DNA of 36,888 bases from an uncultured Bacilli bacterium (GTDB lineage Bacteria; Bacillota_I; Bacilli_A; RF39; UBA660). Shown one piece after another: positions 8,145 through 18,735 of the stretch. Position 1 is the first letter of the stretch. Each line of letters opens with the position of its first letter. The translations under genes and the position numbers were made by a program. The notes under the pieces are model-generated. The model ran no database searches, was not told the origin of the DNA, and saw only the letters and a list, made by a program, of their open reading frames with translations. The DNA lies in NCBI GenBank assembly GCA_947625215.1, contig CANQNL010000006.1, forward strand, positions 1 through 36,888, given 5' to 3'.

Positions 8145-8173
8145 TTGTAAAATATAGTTAAATATGTTATTAT
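8145..8173 (+). promoter_or_regulatory. Promoter of second pseudopilin-like gene
   Basis: TTGTAA (8145-8150), 17 bases and TATTAT (8168-8173), with an extended -10 TG at 8165-8166. Confidence 0.65.
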
Positions 8174-8195
8174 ATTAAAGAAAGGTAGAATAAAT

Positions 8196-8624
8196 ATGGG
8201 GAACGATGGCAGAACAATATGGGAAACAGTTATTATTTTTGTTTTAATAGGTGTCGCTATTGTTTTTATTACGCCCATTATACAAAAAATTGCCTTTGAT
8301 TCACAGCTATCAACTGCTAAAACTAGTGCCGAAGATTTAATGAAACAATTATCAGTAACCTATGAAGAATATAGTTTATCTCGTGAAGTATTTTTACCTT
8401 TTATGTTAGAATTTAATGAAAATGGAACTTTTGATTTATATGAACAAACTACTAAAGTGGCGAATAACCAGTTACTAGAACACGGTAAAAAACCCGATGC
8501 TGGTCAGGTTATTTTAGTTGAAAATGGCGAAACAATAATCAAAAATTTAGTGTACGGACAAATAATTTGTAATAAAGAAGCTAATAAGCAAGTAGAATGT
8601 TATAGAGAGAAGCAGCAAAAATAA
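8196..8624 (+). CDS. Degenerate pseudopilin-like membrane protein
   Basis: This 142-residue protein has exactly the length of its upstream neighbour and a parallel layout: a hydrophobic N-terminal helix (about 10-28) and a small soluble domain ending with a Cys-containing segment. Aligned to a prepilin signal, its N-terminus reads G-R-T-I-W-E, so the Glu at +5 is kept but the residue after the presumed cleavage Gly is Arg rather than Phe. The leader is only five residues and acidic (MGNDG) where pilins are basic. It could be a minor pseudopilin initiating or capping a fibre, or a membrane protein that has lost processing. It has its own extended -10 promoter and terminator. Confidence 0.7.
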   Translation: MGNDGRTIWETVIIFVLIGVAIVFITPIIQKIAFDSQLSTAKTSAEDLMKQLSVTYEEYSLSREVFLPFMLEFNENGTFDLYEQTTKVANNQLLEHGKKPDAGQVILVENGETIIKNLVYGQIICNKEANKQVECYREKQQK

Positions 8625-8637
8625 GCTGTTTTTCTTT
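8610..8637 (+). terminator. Intrinsic terminator overlapping the stop codon
   Basis: AAGCAGC (8610-8616) pairs with GCTGTTT (8625-8631); the stop codon of the pseudopilin-like gene lies in the loop, and T-rich sequence follows. Confidence 0.7.
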
Positions 8638-8654
8638 ATTCATTTTTAAATGCG

Positions 8655-8663
8655 TGTTATAAT
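8655..8663 (+). promoter_or_regulatory. Extended -10 promoter of lepA
   Basis: TGT followed by a perfect TATAAT (8658-8663), with no good -35 hexamer. The predicted transcript start near 8670 leaves ten bases or fewer before the first plausible start codons. Confidence 0.6.
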
Positions 8664-8679
8664 TATGTTGGTGAAAAAT

Positions 8680-10473
8680 ATGAAACAAGAAAACATAAGA
8701 AATTTTTCCATCATTGCCCATATTGATCACGGTAAAAGTACAATCGCAGACCGAATTTTAGAACTTACAGGATCAATTACCGAAAGAGAGATGCAAAGTC
8801 AACTTTTAGATAATATGGATTTAGAAAGGGAACGCGGAATTACAATAAAATTAAATGCCGTTCAACTCGAGTATGGAAAATATATTCTTCATTTAATTGA
8901 TACCCCAGGTCACGTTGATTTTTCATATGAAGTATCACGTAGTCTAGCAGCCTGTGAGGGCGCTATTTTAGTTGTCGATGCCGCCCAAGGAATTGAAGCT
9001 CAAACTCTCGCAAATGTGTATTTAGCTATGGAAAATGATTTAACGATAATTCCTGTAATTAATAAAATCGATCTTCCAAATGCTGATATTCCAAAAGTAA
9101 AACAGGAACTTATCGATACCTTTGGTTTTAGTGATGATGAGATTATTTTAACAAGCGCTAAAACGGGGGAAGGTATTAAAAAACTGGTAGATACTATTAT
9201 TGAAAAAGTTCCCGCACCAACAGGCAATATTAATGGAAAATTAAAAGCATTAGTCTTTGATAGCCATTTTGATCCATATAAAGGAGTTATTGCCTTAGTT
9301 AGAGTGGTAGATGGCAAACTTAAAGTTAAAGATAAAATAAAAATGATGGCAACAGGCGCTACCCACGAAGCAATAGAACTTGGAGTATATACTCCAAAAG
9401 AAAAACAAAAAGATTCTTTAGTTGCGGGAGAAGTTGGCTATATAAGTGGAAGTATTAAAAGTGTTCGTGATATTAAAGTAGGTGATACTATTACTTTAGA
9501 AAGTGATCCTGCTACTATAAGTCTTCCAGGCTATAAACCAATGAAAAGAGTTGTTTTTTGTGGACTTTATCCGCTTGAATCAAACAAATTTGAAGATTTA
9601 AGAGAAGCTTTAGACAAATTAAAATTAAATGATGCAGCTTTAGATTTTGAGCCAGAAACTTCTAAAGCTTTAGGCTTTGGATTTAGATGTGGTTTTCTTG
9701 GATTACTTCATATGGAAATAACCTTGGAAAGAATTAAAAGAGAATTTGGTATTGAATTAATTGCCACCAGCCCATCAGTTGTTTATAAAGTAACTAAAAC
9801 TGATAAAACTTTAATTGATGTTGATAATCCAGTCAAAATGCCTGAAAGACAAAAAATAGATAAAATTGAAGAACCATATATTAAAACCAATATTTTTGTT
9901 CCTAGTGATTATATCGGTCCAGTTATGGAATTGTGTCAAAATAAACGTGGAAGCTATATTAATATGGATTACTTAGATAAAACAAGAGTAAATATTCACT
10001 ATGAGATTCCTTTGTCAGAAATTGTGTATGATTTTTTTGATAAATTAAAGGGTGTGACGAGAGGATATGCTTCTTTGGATTATGATTTAGTTGGATATAA
10101 ACCAAGTGATTTGGTTAAAATGGATATTTTATTAAATGGGGAAATAGTCGATGCTTTAAGTATTATTGTACATAAAGATTTTGCTTATAAAAGAGGTAAA
10201 ATGATAGTTGAAGCTTTAAGAAAACAAATTCCAAGGCAAATGTTTGAAGTTCCAATTCAAGCAGTTATTGGTTCTAAAGTTATTGCCCGAGCTGATATTA
10301 AAGCAATGCGCAAAAATGTTCTCGCAAAATGTTATGGTGGGGACGTTTCCAGAAAAAGAAAACTTTTAGAAAAACAAAAAGAAGGAAAGAAAAAAATGAA
10401 AATGGTTGGAAGTGTCGAAGTTCCGCAAGAAGCCTTTTTAGCAGTTCTTAGTATGGATGAAGTTAATGATTAA
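8680..10473 (+). CDS. lepA: Elongation factor 4 (LepA), ribosome back-translocase GTPase
   Basis: A translational GTPase that binds ribosomes and is thought to promote back-translocation or ribosome maturation. I take the ATG at 8680 (597 residues, [20 protein letters not shown]); a GTG at 8671 would add three residues. In-frame ATGs at 8650 and 8665 lie before or within the -10 and so cannot start translation from this promoter. GTPase motifs are [22 protein letters not shown] and NKIDLPNAD. The family's C-terminal domain is present ([20 protein letters not shown], followed by [16 protein letters not shown]). Length matches the usual 600. It overlaps the start of hemW by eight bases, so the two are translationally linked. 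Confidence 0.96.
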   Translation: MKQENIRNFSIIAHIDHGKSTIADRILELTGSITEREMQSQLLDNMDLERERGITIKLNAVQLEYGKYILHLIDTPGHVDFSYEVSRSLAACEGAILVVDAAQGIEAQTLANVYLAMENDLTIIPVINKIDLPNADIPKVKQELIDTFGFSDDEIILTSAKTGEGIKKLVDTIIEKVPAPTGNINGKLKALVFDSHFDPYKGVIALVRVVDGKLKVKDKIKMMATGATHEAIELGVYTPKEKQKDSLVAGEVGYISGSIKSVRDIKVGDTITLESDPATISLPGYKPMKRVVFCGLYPLESNKFEDLREALDKLKLNDAALDFEPETSKALGFGFRCGFLGLLHMEITLERIKREFGIELIATSPSVVYKVTKTDKTLIDVDNPVKMPERQKIDKIEEPYIKTNIFVPSDYIGPVMELCQNKRGSYINMDYLDKTRVNIHYEIPLSEIVYDFFDKLKGVTRGYASLDYDLVGYKPSDLVKMDILLNGEIVDALSIIVHKDFAYKRGKMIVEALRKQIPRQMFEVPIQAVIGSKVIARADIKAMRKNVLAKCYGGDVSRKRKLLEKQKEGKKKMKMVGSVEVPQEAFLAVLSMDEVND

Positions 10474-11530
10474 AGCCGTATACATCCATATACCTTTTTG
10501 TACATCTATTTGTTCATATTGTGATTTTTGTAAAGTTATAAAAAATGAAAATTGGATAGATAATTATTTATCTATTTTGGAAAAAGAAATTAAAGAAGGC
10601 TATAAAGGAGAAAAAATTAAAACCTTATATATTGGTGGTGGTACGCCTAGTGCTTTAAGTTTAAAACAATTAAAAAAACTTTTTTCAATTTTAAGTATTT
10701 TTAAACTAGATAATAATGCTGAGATAACTTTAGAATGTAATGTTGAAGATTTAACCAAAGAAAAATTAGAGTTTTTAAAAACCAAAATAAATCGGTTAAG
10801 TATTGGCGTGCAAACATTTAACGAAAAATTAATAAAAATTTTGGGAAGAAAAAAGCCAAATAAAGATAAGATTAAACTAGCTTTAAAATATTTTAATAAT
10901 ATAAATGTTGATTTAATGTATGGCTTTAATGAAGAAACTTTTTCAATTTTAAAAGAAGATATAGAAACTCTTTTAGATTTAAAAATTCCACATATTTCAA
11001 CATATAATCTTATATTGGAAAAACATACTAAACTATATATAGATGGATATAAAATAGAAGATGAGACCGATGAAAATGAAAATTATATAAATAAAAAATT
11101 AGAAGAAAATGGTTATATTCACTATGAAATAAGTAATTATGCTAAAGAAGGATATGAATCTAAACATAATTTAACCTATTGGAATAACGAAAATTATTAT
11201 GGCTTTGGATTAGGGGCAGCTGGTTATATTTATAATGTAAGATATGAAAATGTGACTAATTTAAGTAGTTATTTAAATGGTAAATTTATATCAGAAAAAC
11301 ATATTTTAGATGAAAAAGAGACGGTTCAAAATGAATTTATTTTAGGTCTAAGAAAATTAAAAGGCATTAATAAAAAAATATTTAAAGACAAATATAATAT
11401 TGATATTTTATCTTTAGATACTGTCAAAAAATTACTTAATGATGGTAAATTAGTTGATGATGGTAATAATATTTTTATAAATCCAAAATATTTATATTTA
11501 TCAAATGAAATACTTATAAATTTTATTTAA
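10466..11530 (+). CDS. hemW: HemW-type radical SAM protein (heme chaperone family)
   Basis: A coproporphyrinogen-III-oxidase-like radical SAM protein of the HemW group, thought to bind and deliver heme rather than oxidise coproporphyrinogen. The start is the ATG at 10466, overlapping the lepA stop; an earlier ATG at 10457 lies deeper inside lepA. The 354-residue protein has the CxxxCxxC cluster motif in [13 protein letters not shown], the SAM-binding phrase [10 protein letters not shown], and [15 protein letters not shown] and GAAGYIYN as in HemW. The lepA-hemW pair is common in Firmicutes, often near hrcA-grpE-dnaK-dnaJ as here. No heme biosynthesis gene is in the window. Confidence 0.9.
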   Translation: MIKAVYIHIPFCTSICSYCDFCKVIKNENWIDNYLSILEKEIKEGYKGEKIKTLYIGGGTPSALSLKQLKKLFSILSIFKLDNNAEITLECNVEDLTKEKLEFLKTKINRLSIGVQTFNEKLIKILGRKKPNKDKIKLALKYFNNINVDLMYGFNEETFSILKEDIETLLDLKIPHISTYNLILEKHTKLYIDGYKIEDETDENENYINKKLEENGYIHYEISNYAKEGYESKHNLTYWNNENYYGFGLGAAGYIYNVRYENVTNLSSYLNGKFISEKHILDEKETVQNEFILGLRKLKGINKKIFKDKYNIDILSLDTVKKLLNDGKLVDDGNNIFINPKYLYLSNEILINFI

Positions 11531-11564
11531 ATTTTAAAAAGTATATAAAAGATGTCTTTGTAAT

Positions 11565-11592
11565 AAAGGATAATTAATTTTATCCTTTTTAT
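11565..11592 (+). terminator. Intrinsic terminator after hemW
   Basis: AAAGGATAA (11565-11573) pairs perfectly with TTATCCTTT (11580-11588) around a six-base loop, followed by Ts. Confidence 0.85.
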
Positions 11593-11598
11593 TTATAG

Positions 11599-11627
11599 TT
11601 GATATTAATTTATTATAATGTTATACT
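11599..11627 (+). promoter_or_regulatory. Promoter of thyA-folA-tmk
   Basis: TTGATA (11599-11604), 17 bases and TATACT (11622-11627) with an extended -10 TG at 11619-11620. Confidence 0.65.
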
Positions 11628-11654
11628 TATTATGAAATAGTCAGGGGGGATAAA

Positions 11655-12557
11655 ATGACTAAATGGGATAAAGAATATTTAGGGTTATGTAAAAGAATAT
11701 TGAATGAGGGAATAGAAGTTGAAAATAGAACAGGCATCAATACAATAAAAGTGCCATCACATTCACTTCATTTTGATTTTGAAGAAGAGTTTCCCGTACT
11801 TACAACTAAACAACTTTTTTTTAGAAATGCGGTTTTAGAAATGCTTTGGATTTATCAGGCTAAAAGCAATGATGTTAGATGGTTAAAAGAAAGAAATGTC
11901 CACATCTGGGATAAATGGGAAATTGACGAAAATGGTCTATGGAAGGCAAATCAACTAGTGCTTCAAAAAGATGGAACTTTTAAAAAAATGGAGGTTACTA
12001 AAGAATTCGGAAAAGAATATGCCCATACAATAGGAACTGCATATGGCTATATTGTAAATAAATTTAAATTAACCGATAAATTAATTGATAGTTTAACTAA
12101 TAATCAAAATGATCGCAGAAGAGTAGTTAGTTTGTGGCAAGATGACTATTTAGATACAGCGGTTTTACCATCTTGTGTTTGGTCAAGTGAATGGGATGTT
12201 ACAGATGGCAAATTAAACGCCCTTGTTCATCAGCGTAGTTGTGATGTGCCACTAGGTCTTCCTTTTAATATTACGCAGTATGCAGTATTATTACATATGC
12301 TGGCGCAAGTTACTGGGCTTAAGCCTGGAACTTTAGATTGGAGTATTAAAGATGCGCATATTTATGTTAATCAAATCGAAGGCATTAAAGAGCAAATCAA
12401 AAGAGGAGAAGAACTTGAAGATTTAGAGGCTCCAGAATTATGGTTAAATCCAGAAGTAAAAAATTTTTACGATTTTGATAATTCAAAGGAATGCAAAGAT
12501 GTTAAAGTGTTAAACTACAAACATCACGGAAAAATTAATTTTCCGCTTGCGCAGTAG
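11655..12557 (+). CDS. thyA: Thymidylate synthase (ThyA)
   Basis: Converts dUMP to dTMP using methylene-tetrahydrofolate, releasing dihydrofolate. The 300-residue protein carries the N-terminal RTGINTIKVPSHSLHFDF region, the arginine cluster DRRRVV that binds phosphate, the catalytic Cys in LPSCVWS and the conserved QRSCDVPLGLPFNITQYAVLLHMLAQ and DAHIYVNQ segments. The strong ribosome binding site is AGGGGGG. It leads a compact operon: folA, which recycles the dihydrofolate, begins 10 bases after its stop, and tmk then phosphorylates dTMP. No flavin-dependent ThyX is seen. Confidence 0.97.
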   Translation: MTKWDKEYLGLCKRILNEGIEVENRTGINTIKVPSHSLHFDFEEEFPVLTTKQLFFRNAVLEMLWIYQAKSNDVRWLKERNVHIWDKWEIDENGLWKANQLVLQKDGTFKKMEVTKEFGKEYAHTIGTAYGYIVNKFKLTDKLIDSLTNNQNDRRRVVSLWQDDYLDTAVLPSCVWSSEWDVTDGKLNALVHQRSCDVPLGLPFNITQYAVLLHMLAQVTGLKPGTLDWSIKDAHIYVNQIEGIKEQIKRGEELEDLEAPELWLNPEVKNFYDFDNSKECKDVKVLNYKHHGKINFPLAQ

Positions 12558-12567
12558 GAGTTATAAT

Positions 12568-13071
12568 ATGAGATTATCACTAATTGCTGCTGTTGGTAAA
12601 AATAATGAACTTGGCAAAAATAATGATTTAATTTGGAAATTAAAAGGCGATATGCAGTTTTTTAGAGAAATGACAAAAGGCCATTTAATTATTATGGGAA
12701 GAAAAACTTTTGAATCATTACCTAAACTTTTACCAGGAAGAAAACATTTGGTTTTAACTAGAGGTCAAATAGTTTTCCCAAAGGAAGTTACAGTATTTCA
12801 TAGTAGAGAAGAATTTTTAAAAACTTATGAAAATACTGATGAAGAAATTTTTGATATTGGTGGCGCTAGTATTTATAAAGAACTTTTAGATTATGCTTCT
12901 TTACTTTATTTAACAGAAATTAATGCTACCGATAAAGATGCCACTGTTTATTTTCCAAATTTTGATAAAAATAATTTTGATAGAGAAGAACTTGCTTATA
13001 AACAGGATGAAGAAACCGGTATTCAGTATAAGCACGTTTTATATAAGAGGAAAAACTATGACAAAGGGTAA
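12568..13071 (+). CDS. folA: Dihydrofolate reductase
   Basis: Reduces dihydrofolate to tetrahydrofolate with NADPH, restoring the cofactor spent by ThyA. The start is the ATG at 12568 after TAGGAG; an in-frame ATG at 12547 lies inside thyA. The 167-residue protein shows LIAAVGKNNELGKNNDLIWKL (with Asp27-type acid in LKGDMQFF), the NADPH-binding GRKTFESLP and GRKHLVLTR, and FDIGGASIYKELL. Length is typical of bacterial DHFR. Its end overlaps tmk by 14 bases. Confidence 0.96.
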   Translation: MRLSLIAAVGKNNELGKNNDLIWKLKGDMQFFREMTKGHLIIMGRKTFESLPKLLPGRKHLVLTRGQIVFPKEVTVFHSREEFLKTYENTDEEIFDIGGASIYKELLDYASLLYLTEINATDKDATVYFPNFDKNNFDREELAYKQDEETGIQYKHVLYKRKNYDKG

Positions 13072-13762
13072 ATTAATTGTAATTGAAGGAACCGATTGTT
13101 CGGGTAAAGAGACACAAACTAAATTATTAATTGAAAGATTAAGAAAAGAAAATATTAAAGTTCAAAACTTTAGCTTTCCAAATTATGATTCCCCAACTGG
13201 AAAAATAATTGGTGGCGCCTATCTTGGAAAACCAACTATAGGTGAAAGTTATTTTAAAGAAAATGCTACTAATGTTGATCCAAAAGTAGCAGCTCTTTAT
13301 TATGCAGCTGATCGTAAATATAATATTGAATATATATTAGATTTACTTGAAAAAGAAAACAATGTCATTTTAGATAGATATATTTATTCTAATATGGCTC
13401 ATCAAGGCGGTAAAATAAAAGATAAAAAAGCTAGATTTGAAATGTATAGATGGCTTGAAAAATTAGAATTTGATTTAATGGAACTTCCAAAACCTGATAT
13501 TGCCATTTTTCTTCATATGCCAACAGATAAAGCAACAATATTAAAAAAGGACCGAAAAGAACTTCCTGACGCTCACGAAAGAGATATTAATCATTTAAAA
13601 CACGCCGAGAAGGCCTATATAGAAATTTCTGAAAGGTATAACTTTAAAACTATTGAATGTGCTTATGAAAATATAAGAGCTATAAATGATATTAATGATG
13701 AAATCTATGATTTTGTTAAAGGCAAATTACAAAATACAAAAACTAAAATCAAAAAGAAATAG
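13058..13762 (+). CDS. tmk: Thymidylate kinase
   Basis: Phosphorylates dTMP to dTDP, the third step of the operon. The start is the ATG at 13058 behind AAGAGGAAAA, overlapping the folA end; translation from 12923 would run far into folA in another frame. The 234-residue protein has the P-loop IEGTDCSGKETQ, where most TMKs have DGSGK(T/S), the dTMP-binding SFPNYDSPTG segment, DRYIYSNMAHQG, and a LID region with KKDRKELPDAHERD. The tail is lysine-rich. The insert around GGAYLGKPTIGESYF resembles the longer, eukaryote-like TMK subfamily seen in some low-GC bacteria; I infer the same enzymatic role. Confidence 0.93.
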   Translation: MTKGKLIVIEGTDCSGKETQTKLLIERLRKENIKVQNFSFPNYDSPTGKIIGGAYLGKPTIGESYFKENATNVDPKVAALYYAADRKYNIEYILDLLEKENNVILDRYIYSNMAHQGGKIKDKKARFEMYRWLEKLEFDLMELPKPDIAIFLHMPTDKATILKKDRKELPDAHERDINHLKHAEKAYIEISERYNFKTIECAYENIRAINDINDEIYDFVKGKLQNTKTKIKKK

Positions 13763-13785
13763 AAGATAATCCTTCTATTTTTGTT
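13757..13785 (+). terminator. Intrinsic terminator after tmk
   Basis: AAATAGAAG (13757-13765) pairs perfectly with CTTCTATTT (13772-13780) around a six-base loop; a T-rich tail follows. The stem overlaps the stop codon. Confidence 0.85.
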
Positions 13786-13873
13786 TACAAAAAATAATAT
13801 TATAACTTTTAAAATGTGACAAAAGTCTTATTTTATAAAGGATAAAATCAAAAGTGTATACAAATTTATTTTT

Positions 13874-13900
13874 TTAGCATTCTATTATTGACAGTGCTAA
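13874..13900 (+). promoter_or_regulatory. CIRCE operator 1 (HrcA binding site)
   Basis: TTAGCATTC, nine bases, CAGTGCTAA: a close match to the CIRCE consensus TTAGCACTC-N9-GAGTGCTAA with one change in each arm. It covers the -35 box of the heat-shock operon promoter. Confidence 0.85.
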
Positions 13901-13916
13901 CATATAATGTTATAAT
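13888..13916 (+). promoter_or_regulatory. hrcA operon promoter
   Basis: A perfect TTGACA (13888-13893), a 17-base spacer and a perfect TATAAT (13911-13916) between and overlapping two CIRCE elements. Confidence 0.9.
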
Positions 13917-13919
13917 GTA

Positions 13920-13946
13920 GTAGCAGTCCTAGATTTGGAGTGCTAA
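13920..13946 (+). promoter_or_regulatory. CIRCE operator 2 (HrcA binding site)
   Basis: GTAGCAGTC, nine bases, GAGTGCTAA: the right arm is perfect and the left arm carries two changes. It covers the predicted transcription start and the 5' leader, so it may also act at the RNA level. Confidence 0.85.
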
Positions 13947-13961
13947 GAAGAAGGCGATGTA

Positions 13962-14957
13962 ATGATAACTGAAAGACAAAAGCAATTACTTAAATTAATT
14001 GTTGAAGATTATATTAAAACCGTAAGACCAGTTGGCTCAAAAGCTTTATGTGATATTATGAACTGTTCAAGTGCAACTATTCGAAATGAAATGGCAGCTT
14101 TAGAAGAACTAGGATATTTAGAAAAAACTCATACCTCATCTGGTAGAGTACCTAGTGATAAGGGATATCGTTATTATGTTGATAATATAATGGAAGCTAA
14201 AGAATTAACTGGTGAAGATATGTTAAAATTACAAACCATCTTTAAAAACAACTCCTTAGTTTTAAGTGATGCCATTGAAAAAAGTATGGAAATCGTTTCA
14301 GAACTTACTAATTATACGGCTGTAGTTTTGGGTAGTGCCTCTGAAAGTAATAGAGTAGCTAAAATTGAGGTTGTTCCAATTGGAATAAATAAAATGACAG
14401 CTATTGTCATAACTGATCAAGGTCACGTTGAAAATAGAAATATAACAACTCCTGAAAATGTATCACAATCAGAAATAAAACAAACAGTAGATATTATAAA
14501 CAGATTAATCGTTGGAACACCACTTTCAGAAGTAAGTAAGGCATTAGAATTCGAAGTAAAACCAATTATTAGTAAATATGTAAAACAACACGAAGCTTTA
14601 TATAATGCTTTTTATAACGCCTTTAGTGATTTTGGCAGTCCTGATATTAAAGTCTCAGGTCAGGCTAAATTACTTGATTCACCAGAATTTAATGATATTA
14701 AAAAAATCCGCTCAATTTTAAATAAATTTGAAGATGGTGATTTAATCAAAAATATCAAAGCTGATGAAGATGGAGTAAAAGTATATATTGGTAGTGAAAA
14801 TATGATAGATGATGATATTTCCGTTATAAAAACATATTATACCAATAATGGAGTAGAAGGAACGATAGCTTTAATTGGTCCTAAACGAATGGAATATGGA
14901 AGAGCTGAAGCATTACTTAACTATATCAAAGAAAATATAGGAAAGATGAATGGGTGA
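13962..14957 (+). CDS. hrcA: Heat-inducible transcription repressor HrcA
   Basis: Repressor of class I heat-shock genes that binds CIRCE, with GroEL as its usual co-factor. The 331-residue protein starts MITERQKQLLKLIVEDYIKT, has a winged-helix DNA-binding domain (VGSKALCDIMNCSSATIRNEMAALEELGYLEKTHTSSGRVPSDKGYRYYVD) and a GAF-like central domain. Two CIRCE sites flank its own promoter, so it should autoregulate. It ends in TGA, showing that TGA is a stop in this genome. grpE begins seven bases downstream. No groES-groEL is in the window. Confidence 0.97.
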   Translation: MITERQKQLLKLIVEDYIKTVRPVGSKALCDIMNCSSATIRNEMAALEELGYLEKTHTSSGRVPSDKGYRYYVDNIMEAKELTGEDMLKLQTIFKNNSLVLSDAIEKSMEIVSELTNYTAVVLGSASESNRVAKIEVVPIGINKMTAIVITDQGHVENRNITTPENVSQSEIKQTVDIINRLIVGTPLSEVSKALEFEVKPIISKYVKQHEALYNAFYNAFSDFGSPDIKVSGQAKLLDSPEFNDIKKIRSILNKFEDGDLIKNIKADEDGVKVYIGSENMIDDDISVIKTYYTNNGVEGTIALIGPKRMEYGRAEALLNYIKENIGKMNG

Positions 14958-14964
14958 GTGAAAG

Positions 14965-15501
14965 ATGACAAAAGAAAAAAAAGAAACAAAAAAAGAGACA
15001 AAAGAAAAACTAAAAGAAAAAATCAAAGAAAAAATTGAAGAAAAAGAACGTGAATGTGATTGTCACGAAAAAAGAATAAAAGAACTTGAAGAAGCTTTGC
15101 TTAGAAAAGAGGCTGACTTAGTTAATTATCGTAAACGAAAAGATGAGGAAGTAGCTAAAATGCTTACTTATTCTAATGAAGATATTGCCAAAGATTTACT
15201 TCCAATCGTTGATAATTTTGAAAGAGCTATTAGTCTAGATGATGACAATTTAGAAGACGAACTTTCAAAATTCTTAGAAGGATTTAAAATGATTTATTGC
15301 CATTTAACTGATGTTTTAAATAAATTTGAAATTAAAGCTATAGATGGTAATAAAAAGCCATTTGATCCTAATTATCATCAAGCTGTACTTACTGAAAAAG
15401 TAGAAGGTATGGAACCTGGGATGGTAATTGAAGTTTTACAAAAAGGTTATTTACTTAAAGATAGAGTAATAAGAGTCGCTATGGTAAAGGTTAGCGAATA
15501 A
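14965..15501 (+). CDS. grpE: Nucleotide exchange factor GrpE
   Basis: Releases ADP from DnaK in the Hsp70 cycle. The 178-residue protein has a very Lys/Glu-rich N-terminus (residues 1-30), the long dimerising helix (ERECDCHEKRIKELEEALLRKEADLVNYRKRKDEEV) and the C-terminal beta domain with FDPNYHQAVLTEKVEGMEPGMVIEVLQKGYLLKDRVIR, matching the GrpE signature. The two Cys residues at the start of the helix (CDC) are unusual but harmless to the fold as far as can be seen. It lies between hrcA and dnaK in the same operon. Confidence 0.96.
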   Translation: MTKEKKETKKETKEKLKEKIKEKIEEKERECDCHEKRIKELEEALLRKEADLVNYRKRKDEEVAKMLTYSNEDIAKDLLPIVDNFERAISLDDDNLEDELSKFLEGFKMIYCHLTDVLNKFEIKAIDGNKKPFDPNYHQAVLTEKVEGMEPGMVIEVLQKGYLLKDRVIRVAMVKVSE

Positions 15502-15513
15502 GGAAAGGAATGA

Positions 15514-17338
<1,825 letters not shown>

Positions 17339-17340
<2 letters not shown>

Positions 17341-17363
17341 GTTCTAGGTGACTAGAACTTTCT
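17339..17363 (+). terminator. Intercistronic hairpin after dnaK
   Basis: AAGTTCTAG (17339-17347) and CTAGAACTT (17352-17360) form a perfect nine-base stem with a GTGA loop, followed by only a short pyrimidine run (TCTCG). It may be a partial terminator or a processing/stability element lowering dnaJ relative to dnaK. Confidence 0.5.
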
Positions 17364-17379
17364 CGTTAGGAGAATAAAG

Positions 17380-17481
17380 ATGACCGAAAAAACTAAAGAT
17401 CAAATTGAAAAGCAGTATAAGTGGGATTTAAGGACCATATATAAAAACAAGAAAAAGTTTTTAAAAGAATTGCTAAAATAG
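17380..17481 (+). pseudogene. 33-codon remnant resembling the N-terminus of oligoendopeptidase F (PepF)
   Basis: A short frame with a good ribosome binding site (TTAGGAG) starts at the ATG at 17380 and encodes 33 residues ending at TAG. The middle, KQYKWDLRTIYKNKKKF, closely resembles the conserved start of PepF-type M3B metallopeptidases, whose consensus runs roughly KYKWDLTDIYKNxxxF. The rest of that roughly 600-residue enzyme, including the HEXGH zinc site, is absent; dnaJ starts 13 bases later. I read this as a decayed pepF reduced to its first 33 codons by deletion. Since the frame and ribosome binding site are intact, a retained small basic protein cannot be excluded. The PepF resemblance rests on recall of the family, not on a search. 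Confidence 0.55.
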
Positions 17482-17493
17482 GTGGTGAGATTT

Positions 17494-18621
17494 ATGAATA
17501 AAAAAGATTATTATGAAGTTTTAGGTGTTTCTAAAGATGCATCGCAAGATGAAATCAAAAGTGCATTTAGAAAACTTGCAAAAAAATATCATCCTGATGT
17601 TTCTAAAGAACCTGATGCTGAAGAAAAATTTAAAGAAGCTCAAGAGGCTTATGCTGTTTTATCAGATGAAAGTAAAAGGAAACAATATGATCAATTTGGT
17701 CATACAGCCTTTGACAATAATGGTGCCGGCGGCTATGACTTTAGTGGTTTTGATTTTTCAGATATCATAAGAGAAGCCTTTGGTGGTAGCTTTGAAGGTG
17801 GCTTTGGGGGAACTGATTTTTCAGATTTCGGATTTGGTTTTGGTAGCAAGGCCAATAGACCAACTAAAGGTAGAGATAAAATTGTTAGAATGGATCTAGA
17901 TTTTGAAGAAGCTGTTTATGGAACCAAAAAAGAAATAACTTTAACCTTAAATGATACTTGTGATGAGTGTCACGGCGAGGGCGGTTTTGATATAAATACT
18001 TGTGATGAGTGTCACGGTTCCGGAACGATCACCGCTCAAAAACAAACAATTTTCGGCGCTTTTATGACAAAAACAGTTTGTAATAAATGTGGTGGTAAAG
18101 GAGAAATTTATACAAAAGAATGTCGAAAGTGTCACGGACTAGGGACAGTTAAAGCAAAGAAAAACATCGAAGTAAAAGTACCTGCTGGGGTAGATACTGG
18201 TGTTCAACTTCGCATAAAAGAAAAAGGCGAGGCTGGTCAAAATGGTGGGCCTAATGGTGACATTTATTTAGAGTTTTATGTAAATGACCATCCAATTTTC
18301 CAAAGAGAGGGTAGTGATATTTACTTAGAACTTCCAATTACGGTAGCTGAAGCGGCCTTAGGTTGTAAGAAAAAAGTACCAACGCTTTATGGAAATATTA
18401 CTTTAACTATTCCAGCAGGAAGTGAAAGTGGGGATAAACATCGCGTTCGTGGCAAAGGAATAGAAAATGTTAATTCATATGGCAAAGGTGATATGTATAT
18501 TATATTAAAAGTAAAAACACCACAAAAATTATCTAGAGATCAGAAAAGATTATTTGAACAATTAGCTAAAACAGGTCTTGATGATGACCGAGAATTTAAT
18601 AAAATAAAGGAATATTTATAA
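17494..18621 (+). CDS. dnaJ: Chaperone DnaJ (Hsp40)
   Basis: Co-chaperone that stimulates DnaK ATP hydrolysis and delivers substrates. The start is the ATG at 17494 ([17 protein letters not shown]) behind TAGGTGGTGAG; the GTG at 17482 is part of that signal. The 375-residue protein has the J domain with HPD (KKYHPDV), a Gly/Phe region ([16 protein letters not shown]), four zinc CxxCxGxG repeats ([32 protein letters not shown]) and both C-terminal beta domains. Full-length DnaJ. A terminator ends the operon. Confidence 0.98.
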   Translation: MNKKDYYEVLGVSKDASQDEIKSAFRKLAKKYHPDVSKEPDAEEKFKEAQEAYAVLSDESKRKQYDQFGHTAFDNNGAGGYDFSGFDFSDIIREAFGGSFEGGFGGTDFSDFGFGFGSKANRPTKGRDKIVRMDLDFEEAVYGTKKEITLTLNDTCDECHGEGGFDINTCDECHGSGTITAQKQTIFGAFMTKTVCNKCGGKGEIYTKECRKCHGLGTVKAKKNIEVKVPAGVDTGVQLRIKEKGEAGQNGGPNGDIYLEFYVNDHPIFQREGSDIYLELPITVAEAALGCKKKVPTLYGNITLTIPAGSESGDKHRVRGKGIENVNSYGKGDMYIILKVKTPQKLSRDQKRLFEQLAKTGLDDDREFNKIKEYL

Positions 18622-18645
18622 GTCTCAATTTGTTGAGGCTTTTTT
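18621..18645 (+). terminator. Intrinsic terminator of the heat-shock operon
   Basis: AGTCTCAA (18621-18628) pairs with TTGAGGCT (18633-18640) around a four-base loop, then a T tract. Confidence 0.85.
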
Positions 18646-18679
18646 CTTTAAAAAATATTATTTTAAGAGATCAGAATTA

Positions 18680-18708
18680 TTGACTTTTTAGATAATATTT
18701 AGTATTAT
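18680..18708 (+). promoter_or_regulatory. Promoter of the lipoprotein gene
   Basis: TTGACT (18680-18685), 17 bases and TATTAT (18703-18708). Confidence 0.7.
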
Positions 18709-18735
18709 TAGATAAGAATAGAAGGAGTATGTAAA

